Positions 1 through 9,279 are shown, counted from the first letter of the stretch. The stretch: 64,000 bases of DNA from Candidatus Defluviilinea proxima (GCA_016721115.1 JADKIW010000001.1:3797501-3861500); one strand, 5' to 3'. The notes: generated from the sequence alone by a model not told the origin. Made by a program: numbers and translations.

Positions 1-482
1 ATATTGAATGGACAGGTCTGAAGACCTGATGCACCGGGAAAACAAATATTCTTCAAGATCGCAGTGATGAAACCTGTGCGACCAATCGTGGCTATAAATG
101 CAAAGGCCAATGGCACGCCCCCAAAATTTGCGGCAAGACCCGAAAATGTCATCAGGATGTTCCTCATCCATTTAGGAGCCTTATCTATCGTAATGGCGTA
201 TGCAACGAAGAAACCAAACACACTACCCACCAAGGATGTAATAACGCTTACCTGTAAGCTGACATAATAGGCTTTGAGAATGGCAGGATCTTTTAAACCA
301 ATAATGTTCTCGAATGTGAAATTTCCCTTGTAATCTCTAAAGGCGCCAATAAATAAGTTCGTTGAAGGTAAGATCAGAAAAACAAATATAAATATAAAAA
401 ATGGAATGACGCCGATCCAATTCGCAAGGACATCCGTGAACCTGGATCGTTTTGGGGCTTGGTGGGTTTGAAAGTCTGTCAT
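1..482 (-). CDS. ABC transporter permease, N-terminal part (runs off window)
   Basis: Reading leftward from the ATG whose complement is at 480-482, an open frame continues without a stop to the window edge, giving about 160 residues. It has a short polar N-terminus, a hydrophobic segment at about residues 22-45, then a periplasmic stretch and further membrane segments from about 75 on. This is the layout of binding-protein-dependent permeases of the iron/polyamine/phosphonate group. The gene lies 87 bp downstream of a binding lipoprotein gene on the same strand, so the two probably form one operon. The C-terminal half, including the EAA loop, is outside the window. Substrate unknown. Confidence 0.75.
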   Translation of the reverse strand, partial: MTDFQTHQAPKRSRFTDVLANWIGVIPFFIFIFVFLILPSTNLFIGAFRDYKGNFTFENIIGLKDPAILKAYYVSLQVSVITSLVGSVFGFFVAYAITIDKAPKWMRNILMTFSGLAANFGGVPLAFAFIATIGRTGFITAILKNICFPGASGLQTCPFN

Positions 483-569
483 TTCAGCCTTTTATTCAAA
501 ATGGCGTGGCCCAATTATTTTGAGCCACGCCATAACTCAGATACTTATAAAGACGCTATCCGCAAACTC

Positions 570-1721
570 TTATTTGATATCGAGACCAACAACCGAGTCC
601 CATTGTTCTTTGATCGCGGCGCGGGCGGCGCTGAGTTGATCGCCACTCGGGACGATGGAACTGGCAAGCAAGGCAGGATCGGGAAGTTTTGCCTTCAATT
701 CATCGGAAAGCACGTTACGAGCATTCAAGTCCGCAAGGCGGGCAGGAGCGCAATATCCCTTGACCCAGAGAGTCTGACCTTCGTCTGAGTAGAGGAATTC
801 CTCCCACAAACGGGCAGCAGCGGGGTGCGGAGCATATGCACTGATGGCTTGATAGTAGTAACCGCCCCAGTTCACGTCAGTGGGATAAATGATCTCAATG
901 TTCGGGTTACCGGCAAAGCTATCCTTGTTGGCGTAAGCGTTCCAACTCCATTGGAAAGTGATGGGCGTTTCACCTTTACCAATCGGGCCAGAGTCAGCGA
1001 TCAGAGGCAGCAGGTTGCCAATCGTATTCAATTCCTTGAAGAATTCCAAACCAGGCTGAACATCATCGAGGGATCCACCGTTAGCAAGTGATGCGGCGTA
1101 AACGGATTGAGCCGCCTGATTGGATGCGCGCGGATCGCCAGCCAAAGCAACCTGTCCCTTGTATTTCGGGTCCAGCAAATCTGTATAGCTCTTCGGCAAG
1201 TCTTTTACGACATCGGTGTTAACTTCCAAGACCATGACGCCGCTGTAATCCACGTAGTAATAACCATCGGCATCGTTGGCGCCTTTGATCGTGTCCCAGG
1301 TTGCCACTTTATAAGGAGTGATCAAGCCCTGTTCCTTGGCGAGAGGTCCATATGCAGGGCCTACATCGATCACATCTGGGGCCTGAGGTCCCTTATTTTC
1401 CTTATTGTCAATGATCGCCTGGATCTCATCGGCAGAGCCACCATCGGGGTTAAGTGAGTTGACCTTGATGCCATACTTTGTTGAGAAGGTATCCATTGCC
1501 TCGCCATAATTGCACCAATCGCGCGGCAGGGTAATGACGTTTAACTCACCCTCGGCTTTGGCCGCCGCTATCAGCGCATCCATGCCACCGCCATCCGCGG
1601 CTGACTTGATTGTGTTCCAATCAGATGCCGCAGGCGCGGATTGTCCCCCACCACAGCCTGCAACAACTGCAGTGACAACTATGCCTACAAACAATGCATA
1701 CACTAACTTTCTGGGATTCAT
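570..1721 (-). CDS. ABC transporter substrate-binding lipoprotein
   Basis: The 383-residue product starts with a lipoprotein signal: basic N-terminus, hydrophobic core, then VVAGC with the acceptor Cys at about residue 23. The mature protein resembles family 1/6 extracellular solute-binding proteins of iron(III), polyamine or 2-aminoethylphosphonate importers, with a repeated alpha/beta fold and an aromatic-rich region near the ligand cleft. A clear ribosome binding site (TAGGAGA, about 6 bases before ATG) supports the start. The permease follows directly downstream. The ligand cannot be inferred from sequence alone. Confidence 0.85.
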   Translation of the reverse strand: MNPRKLVYALFVGIVVTAVVAGCGGGQSAPAASDWNTIKSAADGGGMDALIAAAKAEGELNVITLPRDWCNYGEAMDTFSTKYGIKVNSLNPDGGSADEIQAIIDNKENKGPQAPDVIDVGPAYGPLAKEQGLITPYKVATWDTIKGANDADGYYYVDYSGVMVLEVNTDVVKDLPKSYTDLLDPKYKGQVALAGDPRASNQAAQSVYAASLANGGSLDDVQPGLEFFKELNTIGNLLPLIADSGPIGKGETPITFQWSWNAYANKDSFAGNPNIEIIYPTDVNWGGYYYQAISAYAPHPAAARLWEEFLYSDEGQTLWVKGYCAPARLADLNARNVLSDELKAKLPDPALLASSIVPSGDQLSAARAAIKEQWDSVVGLDIK

Positions 1722-1875
1722 TTCTATTCTCCTATGTTTGATATAAGTTCAGCATCATTTTAAGTTTCGAAGTTTAATGATTATTGAAATCGATGTTATT
1801 CTTCAGTTAATGAATTGTTATTAATGACCGTCTTTGGGATCATGGAGTTAACGTTAACCAGTCCGTAACCACCTC

Positions 1876-1904
1876 TTAACCCATTTGTTCCATTTCTGTA
1901 GAAT
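1876..1904 (+). promoter_or_regulatory. Promoter-like site upstream of a possible small RNA
   Basis: TTAACC at 1876-1881 and TAGAAT at 1899-1904 are separated by exactly 17 bp (4/6 and 5/6 to the sigma-70 consensus). No gene starts between it and the strong terminator at 1997-2031, so a transcript from here would be about 120 nt long. Confidence 0.35.
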
Positions 1905-1910
1905 AATCTC

Positions 1911-2031
1911 GTTGCAGTGAATTGCTTTGAGCCCACAGGTGGCAGCGCACCTGTGTAGTGTTTTCCAGCAATTTCATCCTTCTCCTCCTTTTAAATGCAA
2001 AACAGCAGTGTTTTCAACACTGCTGTTTTGC
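1911..2031 (+). ncRNA. Candidate small RNA
   Basis: The 381-bp gap between the binding-protein gene and the yyaL-like gene holds no convincing reading frame. It does hold a promoter-like site, a hairpin (CACAGGT at 1934-1940 pairing with ACCTGTG at 1949-1955) and a perfect 16-bp inverted repeat at 1997-2031. The downstream gene has its own TATAAT at about 2069-2074. Together this suggests a transcript of about 120 nt ending at 2031. This is inference; no known family was recognised. Confidence 0.3.
1997..2031. terminator. Perfect 16-bp inverted repeat, terminator-like
   Basis: Arms 1997-2012 and 2016-2031 are perfectly complementary around a 3-base loop, with A-rich and T-rich ends, so it could act in both directions. 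It lies upstream of the yyaL-like gene and so must end a transcript coming from the left. Confidence 0.7.
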
Positions 2032-2102
2032 TATCTTCAATAAATGCTCGCACTCATCGGCATACGCTATAATCCTCTACAGAGTTCCTTTAGAGGTAAA
2101 TC

Positions 2103-4145
2103 ATGCCCAACCATCTTGTCTCGGAAAACTCCCCTTACTTGCTTCAACATGCAAACAACCCTGTGGATTGGTATCCGTGGGGTAAAGAAGCGTTAAGCAG
2201 AGCTCGCGCAGAAAACAAACCGATCTTCCTTAGCATTGGTTATGCCGCCTGCCATTGGTGTCACGTTATGGAACACGAATCGTTCGAAGATGCTGAGACA
2301 GCAACCTTTATGAACGAAAACTTTATCAATATCAAGGTGGATCGAGAGGAAAGACCCGATATCGATTCTGTTTACATGCAAGCTACCGTTGCCATGACCG
2401 GCTCTGGCGGCTGGCCCATGTCTGTCTTCCTTACACCTGATCTCAAGCCATTCTACGCAGGCACATATTTCCCACCGGTACCACGTTACAACATGCCGTC
2501 TTTCAAAGATGTTTTGGCAGGCATTGCCCGCGCCTGGCAGGAACAACCCGAGGAAACATTTCGCATTGGCAACGAAGTCTCAGCACACATCCAACAATCG
2601 TTGAGCATCAACATTCCTGCTGATTCAAGTTTTACGCAAGAGCATCTTGATTCAGCAGTTAAATCACTGAGTGAGTCCTATGATTGGGGATATGGCGGCT
2701 GGGGCTCTGCTCCCAAATTTCCACAGCCAATGACAATCGAGTTCTTGTTTCGCCGTCATTATGTAGGGAACAACGACGCACTAAAACCAGCAATCCATGC
2801 GCTCAAGTCCATGGCGCGTGGCGGCATGTATGATGTGGTCGGTGGTGGTTTCTCACGCTACAGCGTGGATAATTTCTGGCGCGTCCCCCATTTTGAGAAA
2901 ATGCTATACGATAACGCTCAACTCGTGCGCGCGTATTTGCACGCCTATCAAATTACGAACGAGCCTTTTTTCAAACAAGTTGTCACGGAAACTCTCGAGT
3001 TCGTTGCCCGCGAAATGACGCACCCTGATGGTGGCTTTTACTCGTCACTTGATGCTGACTCAGAACACGAAGAAGGCAAGTTCTACGTTTGGACTCTCGA
3101 AGAGATCCGCTCAACGCTCAAAGAAGATTCAGATTTTTTTGAAGCGGCTTACGGCGTAACTGCGCAAGGAAACTGGGAGGGCAAGACTGTCTTACAACGC
3201 GCTCTCGATGATGCATCCCTCGCCGCCCGCTTCCATCTGGACCTTGAAACTGTCCCGGCCAAATTAGCCAATTGCCACTCCAAACTTTTATCTGTCCGAT
3301 CCCCTCGCATTCGCCCCGGTACCGATGACAAAGTACTTACCTCATGGAATAGCCTCATGCTGACAAGCATTGCTGAGGCATGCAGAGTTATTGAAGACAT
3401 AGAACTAAAAGCCAAATACACCCTACTGGCTACCCGCAACGCAAATTTCCTTTTGAAAGAATTACGTCCCGATGGGAAACTCAAGCACAGTTGGCGCAAC
3501 GGGAAGACAACACAATACGTGTTTCTCGAAGACTATGCCGCATTGATCCTCGGTCTGCTTGCGTTGTATCAAACCGACTTCAACAATCGATGGTTCACCG
3601 CAGCTAAACAACTTGCAGATGAAATGATCGAGTTGTTCGAAGACCCCGCTGGCGGATTCTTCGACACATCCAAAAACGGTGAAGCATTATTACTTCGTCC
3701 CAAAGATGTTCAAGACAATGCTACACCTTCAGGCAATGCATTAGCTTGCGAAGCTTTGCTAATGCTCGCTGAATTTACAGCTGAGGGAAAATATCGCGAT
3801 CTTGCTGAAAAGGCTTTGAGACTTGTCGTGGGCATGGCGACACGGTATCCCACTGCGTTTGGCCGGTGGCTGTCAGTGGCGGATATGGCTTTGGGAAACA
3901 CGAAGCAGGTCGCAGTTATGTATGAGGCGGGCGGTGAAGATGCATCCGAGTTGATTCGAGTCATCCAATCTCAATTCAGACCAAACGTCATCTTGGCAGT
4001 CTCTGCCTATCCCCCATCAAACGATGCGCCACCTTTGTTGATGAATCGTCCGTTGAAAAACGGGAAGCCCACAGCGTATGTGTGCGAGGGATTTGTTTGC
4101 AAAAACCCCGTAACGACGGTTTCTGAACTCGAAAAGTTGTTGTAA
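2103..4145 (+). CDS. Thioredoxin-domain protein, YyaL/DUF255 family
   Basis: The 680-residue product opens with the diagnostic thioredoxin-like block of this family (NSPYLLQHA, then KPIFLSIGYAACHWCHVM with a CxxC pair at about residues 50-53). A long alpha/alpha-toroid region of the glycosidase/N-acylglucosamine epimerase type follows. The family is widespread (mammalian SPATA20 is a relative) and its reaction is unknown; a role in redox-linked or sugar-linked metabolism is only a guess. Length fits the family. The start is supported by a weak AGAGG site and by conservation beginning at residue 5. The mgtC-like gene follows after 9 bp and is probably cotranscribed. Confidence 0.9.
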   Translation: MPNHLVSENSPYLLQHANNPVDWYPWGKEALSRARAENKPIFLSIGYAACHWCHVMEHESFEDAETATFMNENFINIKVDREERPDIDSVYMQATVAMTGSGGWPMSVFLTPDLKPFYAGTYFPPVPRYNMPSFKDVLAGIARAWQEQPEETFRIGNEVSAHIQQSLSINIPADSSFTQEHLDSAVKSLSESYDWGYGGWGSAPKFPQPMTIEFLFRRHYVGNNDALKPAIHALKSMARGGMYDVVGGGFSRYSVDNFWRVPHFEKMLYDNAQLVRAYLHAYQITNEPFFKQVVTETLEFVAREMTHPDGGFYSSLDADSEHEEGKFYVWTLEEIRSTLKEDSDFFEAAYGVTAQGNWEGKTVLQRALDDASLAARFHLDLETVPAKLANCHSKLLSVRSPRIRPGTDDKVLTSWNSLMLTSIAEACRVIEDIELKAKYTLLATRNANFLLKELRPDGKLKHSWRNGKTTQYVFLEDYAALILGLLALYQTDFNNRWFTAAKQLADEMIELFEDPAGGFFDTSKNGEALLLRPKDVQDNATPSGNALACEALLMLAEFTAEGKYRDLAEKALRLVVGMATRYPTAFGRWLSVADMALGNTKQVAVMYEAGGEDASELIRVIQSQFRPNVILAVSAYPPSNDAPPLLMNRPLKNGKPTAYVCEGFVCKNPVTTVSELEKLL

Positions 4146-4154
4146 AATCATTTT

Positions 4155-4796
4155 ATGAATTCAATCATCCTAGAAAATCTCTTGAAAGTTGGAATGGCTG
4201 TACTGCTTGGTGGTCTGATCGGCGCCGAACGGGAATTTCAAGATAAAGCAGCAGGGTTTCGCACAATTATTTTGATCACAGTTGGATCAACTTTGTTCAC
4301 GATCTTCTCAATCAGCATGGACCCCGGCTTTACCCGCACACGCGTGGCCGCGAACATCGTGACAGGCATCGGCTTTTTAGGTGCTGGTGCAATCGTCCAT
4401 GAGCAAGGCCGGATCGGTGGATTAACTACTGCCGCAACGATCTGGCTTTCAGCCGCCTTGGGGATGGGAATTGGCGCGGGCGAATTGGTGTTCGTGTCTA
4501 TTTCGACAGCAGTCGTGCTGATCGTTCTGTTCATATTCCCCTACATCGAGCGGTGGATCGACCACATCCGCGAGGCACGTTCCTACAAAATCGTGATCTC
4601 ATCCTCGAGTTTGAAGGGTGTTGACAAGATCAAGAAGGCAATGGCAGATTGTTCGTTAAACGTGTTGGAACAACATCAAACGAAAAAAGAGGATATGGTT
4701 GTTGGAATGTGGCGCGTTATTGGCTCACCCAAAAACCATGAGAAGTTTGTAGAACAAATGGTGAAAGATAAAACCATCAAAGAAATCGTGTACTAA
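4155..4796 (+). CDS. MgtC/SapB family membrane protein
   Basis: The 213-residue product has the MgtC signature: an N-terminal membrane segment, GGLIGAEREF, then GFRT and a glycine-rich run (GIGFLGAGAI) across four to five membrane helices in the first 140 residues. A small cytoplasmic ACT-like C-terminal domain of about 70 residues follows. Family members affect growth in low magnesium and modulate the F-type ATP synthase in some pathogens; the role in free-living bacteria is unclear. The gene starts 9 bp after the yyaL-like gene and is followed by a strong bidirectional terminator. Confidence 0.9.
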   Translation: MNSIILENLLKVGMAVLLGGLIGAEREFQDKAAGFRTIILITVGSTLFTIFSISMDPGFTRTRVAANIVTGIGFLGAGAIVHEQGRIGGLTTAATIWLSAALGMGIGAGELVFVSISTAVVLIVLFIFPYIERWIDHIREARSYKIVISSSSLKGVDKIKKAMADCSLNVLEQHQTKKEDMVVGMWRVIGSPKNHEKFVEQMVKDKTIKEIVY

Positions 4797-4817
4797 GATT
4801 TTGTACACTGTACGGTA

Positions 4818-4853
4818 AATCAAAAAGACTCCCGTAAAGGAGTCTTTTTGATT
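4818..4853. terminator. Bidirectional intrinsic terminator
   Basis: Arms 4818-4832 and 4839-4853 pair perfectly over 15 bp (core AAAAAGACTCC), flanked by A and T runs. It sits between the convergent ends of the mgtC-like gene and tatA. Confidence 0.85.
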
Positions 4854-4855
4854 TT

Positions 4856-5044
4856 TTACTTTGGTTCGTTATCCTTCGAGTCTGTGGCTTGATCGTCTTT
4901 CTTTTCTTCGCTCAATCCATCTCGAAAGGATTTAATGCCTTTACCCAGCTCGCCTGCGATCTTGCCGATGCGGCCCGGTCCGAACACAAGGACAACGATC
5001 ACCAGAATGATGATCAATTCAGTAGGTCCAAAACGTGAAAACAT
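4856..5044 (-). CDS. tatA: Twin-arginine translocase subunit TatA (copy 1)
   Basis: The 62-residue product has the TatA plan: a short N-terminus with FGPTELIIIL, one membrane helix ending in VLVFGPGR, an amphipathic helix (GKIAGELGKGIKSFRDGL) and a charged tail. The start at 5044 is chosen because AAGAAAGGAG lies at the right distance; an upstream in-frame extension lacks such a site. TatA forms the protein-conducting pore for folded Tat substrates together with TatC, which is not in the window. A second tatA lies at 60932-61114. Confidence 0.9.
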   Translation of the reverse strand: MFSRFGPTELIIILVIVVLVFGPGRIGKIAGELGKGIKSFRDGLSEEKKDDQATDSKDNEPK

Positions 5045-5103
5045 TGGCAGCTCCTTTCTTTCAGTGTCGTGCGTATCGTACCACAATCGGGGTCATCAGG
5101 CCA

Positions 5104-6207
5104 TTATAGTTCGCGGCGGAAGATAATGCCTTCGATAAAGCGAATGGCACGACGAATAAACGAACGCACTCGCCCAAACAAGAGATATTGTTGCGGGCGT
5201 AGTGTGCCCTTGCTCGGGAATGGACCAGTCCATTCGGCGGTCACTGCTCCCCAAGTAAGGCCCGCGCCAAAACCTACAAATACCATTTTGTCGCCAGACT
5301 TGATCTGTCCCTTTTCAACAGCTTCCACAGTCGCCATCGGAATAGACGCGGTGGAGGTGTTTCCATACCGTTCGATGTTGACAATAAATTTATCCATCGG
5401 GAGTTTGAGTCCACGTGCCGCTGCATCAATAATGCGGATGTTTGCCTGATGCGGAATGATCCAATTCACATCTTCAAGTTTCATGCCGGCACCATCAAGA
5501 GCCTCAATGGTAGCTTGGGCCATCACACGCGTGGCAAAACGGAATACTTCCTTGCCATCCATGGTGATGTAATGACGCCCTTCCTGAATAGTCGCTTCAG
5601 AAGCAGGGTAACGACTTCCACCGCCCTGTAGGGTCAGCGAATCGCCGCCAGAACCGTCCGAATGCATGACAGCCGAATAAACACCACCGGGCTTGTCACT
5701 GGCTTGCAAAACAAATGCACCTGCCCCGTCGCCAAAGAGAATACATGTGCCTCTATCTTTCCAGTTTACAAAACGCGAAAGCGTCTCAGAGCCAACGACA
5801 AGCGCCGTCTTGATCGAGCCACTTCGTATGGCTTGAGCCGCCATATTCAGACCATAGATGAAGCCAGAGCAAGCGGCCAACAAGTCAAACGCGCCTGCTT
5901 TCGTGGCGCCGATCTGATCTTGTATCAAACATGCTGTTGCAGGGAAAATATAGTCAGGCGTTGAAGTAGCGCAGATGATCAAATCAATGTCGGTGGGACG
6001 TACATTGGCAACCGCCAAAGCCTTGAGCGATGCATCCACGCCCAAAGAGGAAGTAGTCTGCCCCTCTTTTACGATTCGTCGTTCACGAATCCCAGTGCGT
6101 TCGCGGATCCATGCATCGTTCGTATCGACCATCTTGGACAGGTCATCATTTGTCAAAATAGTTTCAGGCGCAGACATACCCCAACCTGTGATATGTGCAT
6201 ATTGCAT
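5104..6207 (-). CDS. fabH: 3-oxoacyl-ACP synthase III (FabH/KAS III)
   Basis: This enzyme condenses an acyl-CoA starter with malonyl-ACP to begin fatty acid synthesis. The Cys-His-Asn triad is visible: Cys in LLAACSGF (about residue 113), His in IIPHQANIR and Asn in RYGNTSTAS. At 367 residues it is about 35-40 residues longer than usual. The extra part is a C-terminal basic tail (after AEWTGPFP) rich in Arg, Phe and Ile, which could be a membrane-facing amphipathic helix. It lies 58 bp downstream of fabF on the same strand. Confidence 0.93.
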   Translation of the reverse strand: MQYAHITGWGMSAPETILTNDDLSKMVDTNDAWIRERTGIRERRIVKEGQTTSSLGVDASLKALAVANVRPTDIDLIICATSTPDYIFPATACLIQDQIGATKAGAFDLLAACSGFIYGLNMAAQAIRSGSIKTALVVGSETLSRFVNWKDRGTCILFGDGAGAFVLQASDKPGGVYSAVMHSDGSGGDSLTLQGGGSRYPASEATIQEGRHYITMDGKEVFRFATRVMAQATIEALDGAGMKLEDVNWIIPHQANIRIIDAAARGLKLPMDKFIVNIERYGNTSTASIPMATVEAVEKGQIKSGDKMVFVGFGAGLTWGAVTAEWTGPFPSKGTLRPQQYLLFGRVRSFIRRAIRFIEGIIFRREL

Positions 6208-6265
6208 AACGTACTCCTAAATAATTGCAATCGGGCCGCAAAAAACGGCCCGACATAATTACGAA

Positions 6266-7507
6266 TCACCCCACAAATTTACTAAACACCAGGGTTGCGT
6301 TATGACCGCCAAACCCAAAGGAGTTGGACATAACATGTTTGATAGAGGCCTTGCGGGCTTTATTAGGGACATAATCCAAGTCACACATAGGGTCAGGCGT
6401 TTGGTAATTGATCGTGGGAGGAATGATTCCTTCGCCGATCGCTAGCAAACTAAAGACCGCTTCCACTGCGCCCGAGGCGCCGAGCAAATGTCCCGTCATG
6501 GACTTGGTAGAAGAGACAGGAATCTTATATGCCTGTTCACCAAAAACGGTTTTAATTGCCGCCGTTTCGCTTTTGTCATTCAATGGCGTTGATGTACCGT
6601 GCGCATTGATGTAGTCAATATCTGCAAGTTGCAAACCGGCATCTTCCAATGCCAGCTTCATAGACATAGCCGCGCCTGCGCCATTCTCTGCAGGAGCAGA
6701 GATATGATGTGCATCATCAGTTGTGCCATATCCTGCCAATTCGCCTAAAATGTTTGCACCGCGTGCCTGCGCATGTTCGAGAGTTTCCAAAATTAAAACC
6801 CCTGCGCCTTCGCCCATCAGGAATCCATCACGGTCTTTATCGAAGGGACGTGATGCAGTAAGCGGGTCATCATTACGCGTGGAAAGAGCGCCCATTACGT
6901 TCATCCCAGCCATTGTCAACGAAACAAGAGCACCTTCTGCTCCACCAGCGATCATAACATCGGCCGCACCACGGCGGATAATATCGAATGCTTCGCCGAT
7001 GGCATTATTTCCAGAAGCACAAGCCGTCGCAACAGCCATGTTAGGTCCACGTGCACCTGTACGAATGGCAAGCATCCCAGCCGCACTATCCGAGATCATC
7101 ATAGGAACAAGGAACGGGCTAACGCGATCAGGACCACGCTCTCGCATCAATTCAGCCTGCTCAACGATCGTTCCGATACCACCGATACCGGTCCCGATCA
7201 AAACACCAACGCGATCACGATTCGAGTCATCAATTTTCAACCCAGCATTTTCCAACGCTTCAAGAGTGGCTACTGTAGCAAATTGTGTAAAGCGATCCAT
7301 CTTGCGTGCTTCACGCGCGCCAAACAGAGCTACTGCATCAAACCCCTTGACCTCTGCCGCAAAGCGCGTTTTATGTTTACTGGCATCGAACAATGTGATC
7401 GGACCTGCTCCCGACTTTCCTGCCAGCAAAGAATCCCATGTCTCTTTAACGGTGTTCCCAACAGGGCTAATACACCCCATCCCCGTTACTACAACTCTTC
7501 TAGTCAT
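6266..7507 (-). CDS. fabF: 3-oxoacyl-ACP synthase II (FabF/KAS II)
   Basis: The 413-residue beta-ketoacyl-ACP synthase elongates fatty acids by decarboxylative condensation with malonyl-ACP. The catalytic Cys lies in ATACASGNNAIG, and the two His residues lie in NAHGTSTPLND and TKSMTGHLLGASG. The glycine-rich C-terminal NSFGFGGHNA is present. Length and all motifs are normal. It is the first gene of a fabF-fabH pair. No acpP or fabD is present nearby, so the fatty acid genes are scattered. Confidence 0.95.
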   Translation of the reverse strand: MTRRVVVTGMGCISPVGNTVKETWDSLLAGKSGAGPITLFDASKHKTRFAAEVKGFDAVALFGAREARKMDRFTQFATVATLEALENAGLKIDDSNRDRVGVLIGTGIGGIGTIVEQAELMRERGPDRVSPFLVPMMISDSAAGMLAIRTGARGPNMAVATACASGNNAIGEAFDIIRRGAADVMIAGGAEGALVSLTMAGMNVMGALSTRNDDPLTASRPFDKDRDGFLMGEGAGVLILETLEHAQARGANILGELAGYGTTDDAHHISAPAENGAGAAMSMKLALEDAGLQLADIDYINAHGTSTPLNDKSETAAIKTVFGEQAYKIPVSSTKSMTGHLLGASGAVEAVFSLLAIGEGIIPPTINYQTPDPMCDLDYVPNKARKASIKHVMSNSFGFGGHNATLVFSKFVG

Positions 7508-7585
7508 AAAAGTAAATCTCCTTGAACAGATCCAGGAGAGGTCACTCCCGGTAAATTTCGAGTGTTATAACACACTCGCCGCTAA

Positions 7586-8788
7586 TTAGACACGCCCATT
7601 CCGAAGGCTCTGCAAGGTCTTCCAAATCTGTTGTACATGCATACGATCATGATCTGCCATAAAACCCGCCACTTCAAGGAAGTCTGTAGGGCCAAAAATC
7701 GCATGACGAGCCTTACGTGACCACATGTCACCATCCATCTTTGAAAGCAGATCAACATTCGCCAAACGAGCATGTGTAAACTCATCAAGGGCGGTTTTGC
7801 CATCTTCGTGCAAATAATCCCTTTCACTTGCCCACACACCTGTATCTGGGCGTGGTATGAAAGCGCCATCACGCTCAAGCATCAACTTGAGTTGCATGTG
7901 GTGAATCTCTCGTTCTGTGTCACGCAAATGACAAATGATCTCATTCATTGCCCAATCTTCACGCGCAGGTTCTGTTTGCCATTCGTCTTTTGTCAGTAAC
8001 GACAGGAGACTATTGATCGCGGCTGGTGTAGAGTGCATGATCGCAAGAATTGCATCAGGGGATTTAAACGAAGGCTCCAGCGTAGATAGGTCTGTGGATT
8101 CCAGCCACGGGCGTAGATCAGCTAATTTGCCGCACCCCGCTTCAAATCCTGGACTTGAGGCGGGATCTCCGTCGATAAAATATGTTTTCAGCCCAAGCCG
8201 ATTCGCGGGAATTAAGTCCCGTTGTGCATCATTCCCAACCATCAACACGGGGCCATCGGGCCAACCGAGTTGCCCTAATACCTCTGCATAATATTCAGGA
8301 AATGCTTTCGTAAAATGAAAATCTTCGAATGTAGAAACAATTTCAAACTGTGACGGATCCAATCCCGCCCAACGCAAACGATGGAGAGTTGCCTTGCGCG
8401 GAAAAAGCGGATCGGTGGCGACAGCCAGTCGGTACCCTTTGGACAAAGCCCATTCGATCAATGGAGCCGCATCTGGTCGCCGCTTAGTTTTTACTTCAAT
8501 ACCAGGAAACACATTGTCGTAATAATAGTCAATGGCTTCAGTTAACTTTTGTTTGGAGACCCCAAGCTTTTCGTAAAAATCTGCTTCAAACACACATTGC
8601 AAAGTACGCGATGGGTCGTCGCTACTCATCATTAATTTAGTAGCGGAGCTTAATGCAGGAAGCATAACATTTGGAGACACGTAAGAGGCCACGTGTTCAG
8701 AAAGGGATTGAAAATAGGCAGGGATAAATGCCTCGATATTCGTATCCAACAGAGTATCATCGAGGTCGAATAAAAGGGTTAATGACAT
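7586..8788 (-). CDS. Fusion of HAD-type hydrolase and DinB-like domain
   Basis: The N-terminal ~230 residues are a HAD hydrolase: the nucleophile motif LLFDLDDTLLDT at residues 4-15, a helical cap, the threonine motif AVATDP, and the acidic motif MVGNDAQRDLIPA. Residues ~265-400 form a four-helix DinB/DUF664-type domain with a metal-type His pattern (HLRDTEREIHHMQ and ADHDRMHVQQ). The start at 8788 places the HAD motif at the N-terminus; an upstream extension is not HAD-like. HAD enzymes act on phosphate esters and DinB-type domains include thiol transferases. Neither substrate is known, and the fusion is unusual. Confidence 0.8.
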   Translation of the reverse strand: MSLTLLFDLDDTLLDTNIEAFIPAYFQSLSEHVASYVSPNVMLPALSSATKLMMSSDDPSRTLQCVFEADFYEKLGVSKQKLTEAIDYYYDNVFPGIEVKTKRRPDAAPLIEWALSKGYRLAVATDPLFPRKATLHRLRWAGLDPSQFEIVSTFEDFHFTKAFPEYYAEVLGQLGWPDGPVLMVGNDAQRDLIPANRLGLKTYFIDGDPASSPGFEAGCGKLADLRPWLESTDLSTLEPSFKSPDAILAIMHSTPAAINSLLSLLTKDEWQTEPAREDWAMNEIICHLRDTEREIHHMQLKLMLERDGAFIPRPDTGVWASERDYLHEDGKTALDEFTHARLANVDLLSKMDGDMWSRKARHAIFGPTDFLEVAGFMADHDRMHVQQIWKTLQSLRNGRV

Positions 8789-8842
8789 TACGTTTGAACG
8801 ATTCCTTTGTTTAAATAAAACCCCACGAGCCAAGAGGGCATT

Positions 8843-9172
8843 TCAGGATTTGACCTCAAATTTAAACGGCAGAGCATGACATTCCCCACAACCAACATGT
8901 GGCTCCTTGACGTTCTTTTGAGATTTCTCGCAAAATGCCTGCACCTGTACACGTCGCATGAAGGCGGCGGAAAGTGGACGCCCAACCTTCGGGCGCAACT
9001 TCATGAATTCGCATGCATTTGCCATGCTGATCTCAGGGACCGGGCAAGAAGCGCAAAGATCGCGCGACCATTCCTGGCCTGTAGCTTTGAGAAGGCGGCA
9101 TTCCTCCAGGTTACGTCCACGGAAGTAGTCGCCATAAAAGTGAGGGCAGTCTTTGCCAGATGGGGTTCTCAT
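8843..9172 (-). CDS. Small cysteine-rich protein of unknown function
   Basis: The 109-residue product has many Cys residues in patterns suggestive of metal binding: DCPHFYG, EECRLL, LCASCPVPE, NACEFM, and a C-terminal GCGECH. No named family was recognised. It lies 54 bp upstream of the HAD-DinB gene on the same strand and may be cotranscribed. Zinc or iron-sulfur binding is an inference from Cys spacing only. Confidence 0.65.
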   Translation of the reverse strand: MRTPSGKDCPHFYGDYFRGRNLEECRLLKATGQEWSRDLCASCPVPEISMANACEFMKLRPKVGRPLSAAFMRRVQVQAFCEKSQKNVKEPHVGCGECHALPFKFEVKS

Positions 9173-9279
9173 ATATGTTTAAACGATGAGCGAGCATGCC
9201 ATTTAATTACGCAGGCCGCTCGCTCAATTATGATCATCTTATAAAGTAATGGCCGGGGCGGCACACCGAATAAATCTTC

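Noticed and set aside
5972..7589. Long rightward frames opposite fabH and fabF.
   Set aside because: They mirror the conserved coding frames of the fatty acid genes and have no motifs or ribosome sites of their own.
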